Shown: positions 1 through 4,222 of the stretch, piece by piece | Position numbering within the stretch: position 1 is the first letter of the stretch | Layout of the letters: each line of letters opens with the position of its first letter | Assembly: GCA_030631505.1 (NCBI GenBank) | Contig: DAOVKX010000070.1 | Coordinates: forward strand, 1-5,198 | Direction of reading: 5' to 3' | DNA length: 5,198 nucleotides | Source of the DNA: Candidatus Nanohaloarchaea archaeon | GTDB lineage: Archaea; EX4484-52; DAOVKX01 | Program-made: the position numbers and the translations under genes | The notes under the pieces: generated by a model | What the model was told of the DNA's origin: nothing | What the model saw: only the letters and a program-made list of their open reading frames with translations | Databases searched by the model: none

Positions 1-1
1 A

Positions 2-268
2 GAACTGGAAAGAGTAAAGGAAAAAACAATAAGGGCAGGGAAAGGGACAATGAGAGGCAGAAAACATAAAAAGAAAAAAGGTCCATTGTTGGTTACCTGC
101 GGGAAAATACCTTTAATGAACGCTGCAAAAAACATAAGCGGTGTTGAGATAGTAGATGTTAAAAATCTGAACACTATGCTGCTTGCCCCGGGCTCTCATC
201 CAGGAAGGTTAACTGTATGGACAAAAAATGCTGTTGAGAAGCTTGAAAAGGAAAAATTATTTTACTGA
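2..268 (+). CDS. rpl4: 50S ribosomal protein uL4 (L4), C-terminal part, 5' end outside window
   Basis: This is the last 88 codons of ribosomal protein uL4, which binds 23S rRNA and whose central loop lines the peptide exit tunnel. The frame is open from base 2 to the TGA at 266-268. The segment RAGKGTMRGRKHKKKKGPLLV-like (codons around 32-100) is the signature of archaeal/eukaryotic uL4. It is followed by the conserved region with NAAKNISGVE and VKNLNTMLLAPG, where the C-terminal domain ends with a lysine-rich helix. An ATG at 50 is internal to the family's conserved motif, so it is not the start; the true start lies upstream of the window. uL23 follows after 8 nt, and the uL4 stop codon sits within the G-rich stretch upstream of the uL23 start. 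Identification is by family recognition and operon position; I am very sure. Confidence 0.96.
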   Translation, partial: ELERVKEKTIRAGKGTMRGRKHKKKKGPLLVTCGKIPLMNAAKNISGVEIVDVKNLNTMLLAPGSHPGRLTVWTKNAVEKLEKEKLFY

Positions 269-276
269 GGGGTAAT

Positions 277-528
277 ATGAACATTATAAAACACGCGCAT
301 TTAACTGAGAAATCAATAAACAACATTGAACTCAACAATGAGATTGTGTTTATCGTTGATAAAAAGGCGACAAAACCCCAGATAAAAAAATCAGTGGAAG
401 AAATGTTCAAGGTAAAGGTTAAGAACGTTAACCTGAATACAGACACAAAAGGCAGAAAAAAGGCGTATGTAAAATTGATGCCTGATTTTTCAGCTCTTGA
501 TAGTGCTACCAAGTTAGGTATGATGTAA
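277..528 (+). CDS. rpl23: 50S ribosomal protein uL23 (L23)
   Basis: uL23 sits at the exit of the peptide tunnel on the large subunit. It is the docking site for the signal recognition particle and other nascent-chain factors. The 83-residue product has the usual length of the short archaeal form. It shows the N-terminal TEKS motif (residues 10-13), the block TKPQIKKSVEEMF (32-44), VKVKNVN (46-52) and the basic segment KGRKKAYVKL (58-67). The C-terminal part around residues 70-82 (DFSALDSATKLG) is also typical of archaea. The ATG at 277 follows a GAGGGGT stretch (267-273), a fair ribosome-binding site, and lies 8 nt after the uL4 stop. After this gene the operon is broken by an unusually long 261-bp gap before uL2. 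Confidence 0.97.
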   Translation: MNIIKHAHLTEKSINNIELNNEIVFIVDKKATKPQIKKSVEEMFKVKVKNVNLNTDTKGRKKAYVKLMPDFSALDSATKLGMM

Positions 529-530
529 AC

Positions 531-547
531 TGAACTTACTAAGTTCA
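531..547. repeat. Hairpin A: 7-bp perfect stem, loop ACT
   Basis: Arms TGAACTT (531-537) and AAGTTCA (541-547) are perfect reverse complements around a 3-nt loop. The hairpin starts 2 nt after the uL23 stop codon. No T-run follows directly, so it does not look like a classical intrinsic terminator. Each arm recurs elsewhere in the gap (610-616 and 705-711), so alternative pairings are possible. Confidence 0.7.
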
Positions 548-556
548 ATCAAATCA

Positions 557-577
557 ATACCAAACTTCGTTTGGTAT
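557..577. repeat. Hairpin B: 9-bp perfect stem, loop TTC
   Basis: Arms ATACCAAAC (557-565) and GTTTGGTAT (569-577) pair perfectly around the trinucleotide TTC. There is no following oligo-T run. The stem-and-three structure matches hairpins A, C and D in this gap, although the stem sequences differ. Confidence 0.8.
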
Positions 578-628
578 AGAACTTGCAATTGGAAATGTGA
601 AGTGAACTGTGAACTTATTTGAAGTAGA

Positions 629-651
629 TTAAAAATGCTTTGCATTTTTAA
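629..651. repeat. Hairpin C: 10-bp perfect stem, loop TTT
   Basis: Arms TTAAAAATGC (629-638) and GCATTTTTAA (642-651) are perfect complements around TTT. The 3' arm contains five T residues, so a weak archaeal oligo-T termination signal is conceivable. The symmetric sequence would work equally in both directions. Confidence 0.8.
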
Positions 652-658
652 GACCTGA

Positions 659-673
659 GAAATCAAAGATTTC
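659..673. repeat. Hairpin D: 6-bp stem, loop AAA, core shared with hairpin at 1914-1934
   Basis: Arms GAAATC (659-664) and GATTTC (668-673) flank AAA. The pairing can be extended past a small internal loop by ACCT (653-656) with GGGT (675-678), including one G-T wobble. The 13-nt core AAATCAAAGATTT (660-672) recurs exactly at 1918-1930 in the uS19-uL22 gap. Confidence 0.7.
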
Positions 674-690
674 GGGGTTCTGGAACGGTT

Positions 691-727
691 TTGCTGTTTT
701 TAAAAAGTTCAATCATAAAAACAGCAA
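691..727. repeat. Hairpin E: 12-bp perfect stem, 13-nt loop
   Basis: Arms TTGCTGTTTTTA (691-702) and TAAAAACAGCAA (716-727) pair over 12 bp. Two further G-T wobbles at the base (689-690 with 728-729) can extend the stem. The 13-nt loop (703-715) displays AAGTTCAATCA. Its first seven bases are complementary to TGAACTT at 531-537 and 610-616, so a pseudoknot could form. This is the longest stem in the window and ends about 62 nt before the uL2 start. Confidence 0.8.
697..706 (+). promoter_or_regulatory. Possible archaeal TATA box for an internal promoter before uL2
   Basis: TTTTTAAAAA resembles an archaeal TATA element. A start site roughly 25 nt further on would fall near 728-733, giving a uL2 transcript with a leader of about 60 nt that includes the 743-781 mini-ORF. 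The bases also form part of the hairpin E arm and loop edge. In an AT-rich gap such matches arise easily, so this is weak. Confidence 0.2.
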
Positions 728-742
728 GGGGTCGGGAGTTTA

Positions 743-781
743 ATGGTTGCTAAAATTGTGTTAACAAAGAATTACAAATAG
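743..781 (+). other. 12-codon mini-ORF ahead of uL2
   Basis: ATG at 743 opens MVAKIVLTKNYK, ending at TAG 779-781, 8 nt before the uL2 ATG. GGGAG at 734-738 lies 4 nt upstream and could act as a ribosome-binding site. uL2 itself has only GGTAA (784-788) jammed against its ATG, so a ribosome finishing here could help start uL2. No homology is recognised and chance is a real alternative. Confidence 0.25.
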
Positions 782-789
782 TTGGTAAA

Positions 790-1500
790 ATGGGAAAAAG
801 AATTGGCGCTCAAAGGAAAGGCAGGGGATCTTTAACGCACAGGTCGCCCAGCCATAGGTATAAAACCCGGATTGAGTATAGTGAACTAAGCAAGGACAAT
901 GTGACGGGAACCGTTACAAGCATAATACATGACTCAAGCAAAAATGCTCCGGTAGCATGTATTTCCTATGGCAACGGAAGCAAAAAACATATACTTGCGC
1001 CAGAAGGCATAAAAGTGGGCAGTGCTGTTGAATGCGGCGGTTCTGCGCCTATAAAACTGGGCAATACGCTTCCATTAACAAAGATACCTGAAGGAACGCC
1101 CGTGTTTAACATAGAAGTGCGTCCTGGCGACGGCGGAAAACTTGCAAGGTCTTCCGGAAATTATGCTACAGTTATATCGCATGACGCTGAAAAAACTGTT
1201 GTGAAATTGCCTTCAAAAACTTTCAAATCATTAAACCCTCAGTGCAGAGCAACGATAGGCGTTCCTGCAGGGGGAGACAGAAAAAGTAAACCTATTGGTA
1301 AAGCAGGAATAAACTGGCATATAAAACGTACAAGAGGGAAGCAGTACCCCCGGACATCTGCTGTTGCAATGAATCCTGTAGACCATAAATTCGGCGGTTC
1401 TGCAAAACCGGGTATATCAAAAACAACTAAAAAGACCGCATCTCCAGGAGCAAAAGTTGGTTCCTTTGGAGCAAAAAGAACCGGCAGAAGGAAGAGGTAG
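790..1500 (+). CDS. rpl2: 50S ribosomal protein uL2 (L2)
   Basis: uL2 is one of the most conserved large-subunit proteins. It binds domain IV of 23S rRNA near the peptidyl-transferase centre and helps join the subunits. The 236-residue product is the normal archaeal length. It opens with GKRIGAQRKGRG, typical of archaea, and carries EGTPVFNIEVRPGDGGKLARSSG (101-123) and the motif AVAMNPVDH (191-199). D198 and H199 correspond to E. coli Asp228/His229, the residue pair linked to peptidyl-transferase function. The usual P-F/H-G-G-G after that His is KFGGS here, a mild departure. The basic C-terminus ends in GAKRTGRRKR. The ATG at 790 has only a poor GGTAA very close upstream, although the N-terminus fits the family exactly. 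The gene follows the 261-bp gap and leads directly into uS19. Confidence 0.97.
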   Translation: MGKRIGAQRKGRGSLTHRSPSHRYKTRIEYSELSKDNVTGTVTSIIHDSSKNAPVACISYGNGSKKHILAPEGIKVGSAVECGGSAPIKLGNTLPLTKIPEGTPVFNIEVRPGDGGKLARSSGNYATVISHDAEKTVVKLPSKTFKSLNPQCRATIGVPAGGDRKSKPIGKAGINWHIKRTRGKQYPRTSAVAMNPVDHKFGGSAKPGISKTTKKTASPGAKVGSFGAKRTGRRKR

Positions 1501-1505
1501 TGGCT

Positions 1506-1886
1506 ATGGCTAAAGAATTTACTTACAGGGGTAAAACGCCTGAAGAATTAAAAAAGATGGATATAAAAGACTTCAGTGAACTGCTTCCCAGCAGGGAAAG
1601 AAGAAAAATAAAACGGGGTTTTACACCTCAGGAGAAGAAACTCCTTGAACAGTTAAGAAAGAAAAAGAAATTTGTGAAAACGCATGCAAGAGACATGATA
1701 GTTCTCCCGGAGATGATAGGAGAAAAAATCGGTGTCTACAGCGGCAAAGAATTTATATCCATTGAAATTAAGGATGAAATGCTCGGCCATAGACTGGGGG
1801 AGTTTGCACTCACCAGAACACCTGCCAAACACAGCGGTGTTGGTAAAGGTGCAACAAAATCAAGCAAATTTGTTGACCTGAAATAG
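1506..1886 (+). CDS. rps19: 30S ribosomal protein uS19 (S19)
   Basis: uS19 sits in the head of the small subunit, forms a pair with uS13 and contacts the large subunit. The 126-residue product shows the archaeal/eukaryotic N-terminus KEFTYRGKTPEEL (3-15). It continues with the block ELLPSRERRKIKRGFT (25-40), and the core THARDMIVLPEMIGEKIGVYSGKEF (59-83) is followed by MLGHRLGEFALTR (92-104). The C-terminus KGATKSSKFVDLK is typical. The frame is also open to a GTG at 1500 that overlaps the last base of the uL2 stop. I chose ATG 1506 because the family starts MAxKEFTYRG, and because GAGGTAG (1494-1500) then lies 5 nt upstream as the ribosome-binding site. That site overlaps the end of uL2, which points to coupled translation. 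Confidence 0.96.
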   Translation: MAKEFTYRGKTPEELKKMDIKDFSELLPSRERRKIKRGFTPQEKKLLEQLRKKKKFVKTHARDMIVLPEMIGEKIGVYSGKEFISIEIKDEMLGHRLGEFALTRTPAKHSGVGKGATKSSKFVDLK

Positions 1887-1913
1887 CATAATAAATGATA
1901 TTGGTTAAATCAT

Positions 1914-1934
1914 TAGAAAATCAAAGATTTTCTA
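1914..1934. repeat. Hairpin F: 9-bp perfect stem, loop AAA, in uS19-uL22 gap
   Basis: Arms TAGAAAATC (1914-1922) and GATTTTCTA (1926-1934) pair perfectly around AAA. The core AAATCAAAGATTT (1918-1930) is identical to that of hairpin D about 1.26 kb upstream. A looser inverted repeat, AATGAT (1894-1899) with ATCATT (1909-1914), abuts it. The hairpin begins 27 nt after the uS19 stop. No clear T-run follows. Confidence 0.75.
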
Positions 1935-1963
1935 TGCCTTTTGTTGACTAAATTGGTAAGAAG

Positions 1964-2032
1964 ATGGTGAAAAGATGGTTCGACTGGCGTCTTCCATTTT
2001 TATTGGTTCATAACAAGGTTGATTATTGGTGA
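1964..2032 (+). other. 22-codon mini-ORF ending inside the uL22 ribosome-binding site
   Basis: ATG 1964 follows GGTAA (1955-1959) by 4 nt, similar to the spacing seen before real genes here. The frame reads MVKRWFDWRLPFLLVH... and ends NKVDYW-stop. The TGA (2030-2032) is the last three bases of GGTGA, the ribosome-binding site of uL22, whose ATG is 5 nt further on. The peptide is rich in Trp (3 of 22). No family is recognised. It could couple uL22 translation to the upstream genes, or it could be chance, since any GGTGA supplies a stop in one frame. Confidence 0.3.
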
Positions 2033-2037
2033 CAAAA

Positions 2038-2478
2038 ATGTCAAAACTTAAATACTCATTAAAGACGGATGAAAAGACAACTGCGAGGTCCTGCGGCAGC
2101 AACCTGAGAATATCGCGCAAAGATTCGATACTAATAGGCAGAGTCCTGAAGGGCAAACATGTCAAGGAAGCTGAAACCATATTGGATGGTGTTGTCAGTT
2201 TAAAAAAACGCATTCCGTTCAAGGATATTCCGGCTTCATGCATAAAAATAAATACTGTAAGAGGAAAATATCCTGTTAACGCTGCAGGAGAAATCCTGAA
2301 ACTAGTTAAAAACGTGGAGAACAATGCAGAGAGCAAGGGGCTTGAAACAGATAAAATAGTCATAAAAACTTTTGAAGCTAAGACAGGGCGCAGTTTTTTC
2401 AGGGGGCGGAGTGCTCACGGCCGAAGAAAATCAAAGAGCACCAATATTTCAATTGTAGTGGATGAAAAAAATGATTGA
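2038..2478 (+). CDS. rpl22: 50S ribosomal protein uL22 (L22)
   Basis: uL22 contacts all domains of 23S rRNA and its beta-hairpin loop lines the exit tunnel near uL4. The 146-residue product is normal for archaea. It begins MSKLKYSLKTDEKTTARSCG, followed by NLRISRKDS (22-30). The middle part has EAETILDGVVSLKKRIPF (44-61). The central GKYPVNAAGEILKLVKNVENNA (76-97) with SKGLETDKIVI (99-109) is strongly conserved. The C-terminal rRNA-binding hairpin reads GRSFFRGRSAHGRRKSKSTNISIVV (117-141). The frame is open to GTG 2029 and TTG 2026, but ATG 2038 fits the family's start and has GGTGA (2028-2032) 5 nt upstream. The gene follows a 151-bp gap and its end overlaps uS3, so those two are translationally linked. 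Confidence 0.96.
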   Translation: MSKLKYSLKTDEKTTARSCGSNLRISRKDSILIGRVLKGKHVKEAETILDGVVSLKKRIPFKDIPASCIKINTVRGKYPVNAAGEILKLVKNVENNAESKGLETDKIVIKTFEAKTGRSFFRGRSAHGRRKSKSTNISIVVDEKND

Positions 2479-3358
2479 AAAAAAAATTATAGAGGATTCT
2501 ATACAGAATCTAGAAATTGAAGAGTATCTTAAAAGGATTCTGGATAGGGCGGATTACAGTTATACTGATATCAAAATAACGCCGGTTAGCACGCGATTGA
2601 TTATCCATGTCGGGCGCCCGGGAATGGCTATCGGGAAAGCGGGCAAGACCATCAAAAAAATAACAGATGACCTCCAGAATAAATTTAAAGTCAAAAACCC
2701 GCAACTTGATATACAACATGTAGAAAACCCGTTTCTTGATGCAAACATTGTTGCAAAAAGCATATCGTCCGCACTTGAAAGGCACATTGGCCACAGAAGA
2801 CTAATAGACAGCAGCCTGAAAAAAATAATGGATGCAGGGGCAGTTGGGGCTGAAATAATCGTGAGCGGTAAACTGTCCGGCGGTCGCGGCAGATTTGAAA
2901 AATCGCTTGTAGGATACATAAAAAAATGCGGAGACCCTGCCAAAAAGGATGTTGATATAGGTTTTGCTATGGCTGTGCTAAAACAGGGAACTTTGGGCGT
3001 TAAAGTGAAAATAATGCCCCAACTGCCAAGGGCTATGTTAATGGAAAAAGAACTTATGAAAGGAAAAAAGGCAGAAATAAAAACTGAAGATAAGACGCCT
3101 AAAGCAGTTGAAACAAAAAAAGAGCAGGAGACTGCGGCTGAAACCGGAGAAAAGGAAATGAAAAAAGGCGAGGATGAAAAAGCAACTGAAACTGAAAAGA
3201 AAGAAGTTCCAAAAGAAAAACAAGCAAAGAAGCTTGATAAAAAAGAAGAAAAACCAAAGAAAACAACTGCAAAAACCAAGGAGAAGAAACAGGTTAAAAA
3301 ATCTGAAAAGAAATTAAAAGTTTCCAAGAAAAAACCCAAACAAAAGAAAGGCGAATAA
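2471..3358 (+). CDS. rps3: 30S ribosomal protein uS3 (S3) with long K/E-rich tail
   Basis: uS3 lies at the mRNA entry channel of the small subunit. The N-terminal KH domain spans roughly residues 15-90. It contains RPGMAIGKAGKTI with the GxxG loop (GKAG) at about 55-58. The C-terminal uS3 domain follows (about 91-187), with IGHRRLIDSSLKKIMDAGAVGAE and VSGKLSGGRGR, ending near VKIMPQLPR. The remaining ~107 residues are a low-complexity Lys/Glu tail. Such tails are not part of the fold, and a tail this long is unusual. The frame is open to ATG 2462, adding MKK. I prefer ATG 2471 because archaeal uS3 commonly starts M-[IA]-E-[RK]; the ribosome-binding site is weak either way. Overlap with uL22 is 8 nt (17 nt from 2462). 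Confidence 0.95.
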   Translation: MIEKKIIEDSIQNLEIEEYLKRILDRADYSYTDIKITPVSTRLIIHVGRPGMAIGKAGKTIKKITDDLQNKFKVKNPQLDIQHVENPFLDANIVAKSISSALERHIGHRRLIDSSLKKIMDAGAVGAEIIVSGKLSGGRGRFEKSLVGYIKKCGDPAKKDVDIGFAMAVLKQGTLGVKVKIMPQLPRAMLMEKELMKGKKAEIKTEDKTPKAVETKKEQETAAETGEKEMKKGEDEKATETEKKEVPKEKQAKKLDKKEEKPKKTTAKTKEKKQVKKSEKKLKVSKKKPKQKKGE

Positions 3359-3359
3359 T

Positions 3360-3578
3360 ATGGCTATTTTAAGAGCAAAGGAATTAAGAGAAACTTCCGA
3401 AAAGGACATGAACAAGAAACTGGAAGAGTTAAGACTGGAACTATCCAAGAACAGAGGTAAGATTGATATTGGAGGGGTTGTGGACAGCCCGGGAAAAATA
3501 AAAGAGGTCCGGAGAACAATTGCAAGAATATTAACCGTAAAAAAGGAGATGAAAAAACAGGATGCAGGAAGTATGTAA
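3360..3578 (+). CDS. rpmC: 50S ribosomal protein uL29 (L29)
   Basis: uL29 is a small two-helix protein next to uL23 at the tunnel exit. The 72-residue product shows ILRAKELRETSEKDMNKKLEELRLELSKNRGKI (3-35) and then the second helix SPGKIKEVRRTIARILTVKKEM (43-64). This is the standard coiled-coil pattern, including the family's K-[IL]-[KR]-x-[VI]-R-[RK]-x-I-A-R-[IL]-x-T signature. The ATG at 3360 is 1 nt after the uS3 stop. The GGCGA just upstream is a weak ribosome-binding site, so coupling to uS3 is likely. The last 17 nt overlap the SUI1 gene, whose own strong binding site lies inside uL29. Confidence 0.95.
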   Translation: MAILRAKELRETSEKDMNKKLEELRLELSKNRGKIDIGGVVDSPGKIKEVRRTIARILTVKKEMKKQDAGSM

Positions 3579-3870
3579 AAAATGCGGGTTGCCTGAGGAC
3601 CTGTGTGTGTGCGAGGCCATTTCAAAAGAAACACAGGAAATTTCAGTGTATACTGAGAGGGCGCGATTCGGTAAATTAATGACGGTTATAGAAGGCATAG
3701 ATGAGAAGAACATCAATTTAAAGGATATATTAAAAAAACTAAAAACGCGCCTTGCATGCGGCGGGACAATCAAGGATGGCGTAATAAAACTGCAGGGGTC
3801 TCACCAGAATAAAGTTAAAGAACTGCTTATTAAGCACGGTTTCAATGAAGAAGCCATAAAAACGAGGTAA
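3562..3870 (+). CDS. sui1: Translation initiation factor aIF1 (SUI1/eIF1 homologue)
   Basis: aIF1 binds the small subunit near the P site and rejects wrong start codons, the archaeal counterpart of eIF1. The 102-residue product has the archaeal N-terminal Cys cluster C5-x2-C8 and C15-x-C17 (a putative zinc knuckle). The SUI1 fold follows: YTERARFGKLMTVIEGID (30-47), LKDILKKLKTRLACGGTIKDG (53-73) and IKLQGSHQNKVKELLIKHGF (75-94). The ACGGT and LQGxH motifs are canonical. ATG 3562 overlaps the uL29 3' end by 17 nt. Its ribosome-binding site GGAGATGA (3545-3552) lies within uL29, 9 nt upstream, and is the best purine-rich site in the window. This gene and rnp1 between uL29 and uS17 mark the operon as archaeal. 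Confidence 0.96.
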   Translation: MQEVCKKCGLPEDLCVCEAISKETQEISVYTERARFGKLMTVIEGIDEKNINLKDILKKLKTRLACGGTIKDGVIKLQGSHQNKVKELLIKHGFNEEAIKTR

Positions 3871-3877
3871 TCTTTGC

Positions 3878-3883
3878 GGTGAT
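3878..3883 (+). promoter_or_regulatory. Ribosome-binding site GGTGAT that positions the rnp1 start
   Basis: GGTGAT (3878-3883) is followed by AAT and then CTG at 3887. The uS17 start has the same layout: GGTGAT (4214-4219), ATT, then ATG (4223). The matching spacing supports CTG 3887 as the rnp1 start. ATA 3890 is the next candidate. Confidence 0.55.
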
Positions 3884-3886
3884 AAT

Positions 3887-4174
3887 CTGATAACACCGAA
3901 AAACCTTGTCCGACATGAACTAACCGGATTGCGGGCAAAGGCGACAACTATAAAAGGCCATGTCAGGTGCGAAGGCATAATAATCGACGAGACGCAAAAA
4001 ACGCTGACTATAAGAACGAAAAACAGAGAGAAAAAAGTAATAAAAAAGGATAATAATTTTGAGATTGAACTGCCAGAAAATGAAAAAGTTTTGGTTAACG
4101 GGAAACTGCTGTATGGCAGACCTGAGGAGAGGATAAAGAAAAAACTGCCAAAAAAATGGAGTGTTTTGAGGTGA
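3887..4174 (+). CDS. rnp1: RNase P protein component 1 (Rpp29/Pop4 family), apparent CTG start
   Basis: This protein binds the catalytic RNA of RNase P, which trims the 5' leader from pre-tRNA, and usually works as a pair with Rpp21. Read from CTG 3887 the product is 95 residues, a normal archaeal length. It begins MITPKNLVRHELTGL, matching the conserved TPxNxxRHELIGL start. The Sm-like barrel follows: CEGIIIDETQKTLTI (28-42), EKKVIKKDNNFEIELP (48-63) and VNGKLLYGRPEERIKKKL (70-87). No ATG, GTG or TTG exists between the in-frame stop at 3857-3859 and TTG 3929. Starting at TTG 3929 would drop 14 conserved residues. CTG has GGTGAT upstream at the spacing used by uS17; ATA 3890 is the alternative. 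A base error is also possible. Family assignment is firm; the start is inferred. Confidence 0.88.
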   Translation: MITPKNLVRHELTGLRAKATTIKGHVRCEGIIIDETQKTLTIRTKNREKKVIKKDNNFEIELPENEKVLVNGKLLYGRPEERIKKKLPKKWSVLR

Positions 4175-4176
4175 AG

Positions 4177-4218
4177 ATGAATCTCTGTGGATACGAGGGC
4201 AGACAAAGCAATTGGTGA
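4177..4218 (+). other. 13-codon mini-ORF between rnp1 and uS17
   Basis: ATG 4177 opens MNLCGYEGRQSNW-stop. It is preceded by GAGGTGA (4168-4174), the closest match to a full archaeal ribosome-binding site in this region, though only 2 nt separate it from the ATG. Its TGA (4216-4218) lies inside GGTGAT (4214-4219), the site for uS17 ATG 4223. The peptide bridges the 48-nt gap and resembles the arrangement before uL22. Alternatively GAGGTGA serves a GTG start of uS17 at 4187. Confidence 0.3.
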
Positions 4219-4222
4219 TATT

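Larger units (their letters stand above)
529..789 (+). promoter_or_regulatory. Long structured uL23-uL2 intergenic region / uL2 leader
   Basis: No convincing full gene is present in these 261 bases, on either strand. The stretch is AT-rich and full of inverted repeats: perfect hairpins at 531-547, 557-577, 629-651, 659-673 and 691-727. It also has an 11-base direct repeat AAGTTCAATCA (541-551 and 705-715), with the first copy in a hairpin arm and the second in the loop of the last hairpin. The heptamer TGAACTT (531-537, 610-616) is complementary to part of that repeat. A TATA-like TTTTTAAAAA lies at 697-706. A 12-codon mini-ORF (743-781) ends 8 nt before uL2. It may be a structured mRNA leader, an internal promoter or processing region, or a graveyard of small palindromic elements. 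The sequence cannot tell these apart. Confidence 0.5.

Noticed and set aside
531..651. Hairpins A-C as intrinsic terminators ending the uL4-uL23 transcript
   Set aside because: None is followed by a clear oligo-T run and the stems are AT-rich. The T5 runs lie within arms, so termination is possible but not supported.
541..715. GTTCAATC words resembling a tRNA T-loop
   Set aside because: The loop would be one base short of GTTCRANNC, and no acceptor, D or anticodon stems surround either copy.
531..727. CRISPR-like array in the uL23-uL2 gap
   Set aside because: The repeats are short, differ in sequence and are not regularly spaced.
1500..1508. GTG 1500 as the uS19 start
   Set aside because: It adds only MA before the family-typical MAKEFTYRG and lies inside the purine-rich binding site that suits ATG 1506.
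2026..2040. TTG 2026 or GTG 2029 as the uL22 start
   Set aside because: Both fall within or at the GGTGA binding site itself; ATG 2038 fits spacing and family alignment better.
2560..3339. Long open frame on the - strand opposite uS3 (259 codons), rich in Phe and Ser
   Set aside because: It mirrors the Lys/Glu-rich uS3 codons; the product is low-complexity and has no family resemblance, while the + strand gene is unmistakable.
3929..4174. rnp1 starting at TTG 3929 (81 residues)
   Set aside because: It would remove the conserved TPKNLVRHEL segment that is plainly encoded upstream in the same frame, and it lacks a good ribosome-binding site.
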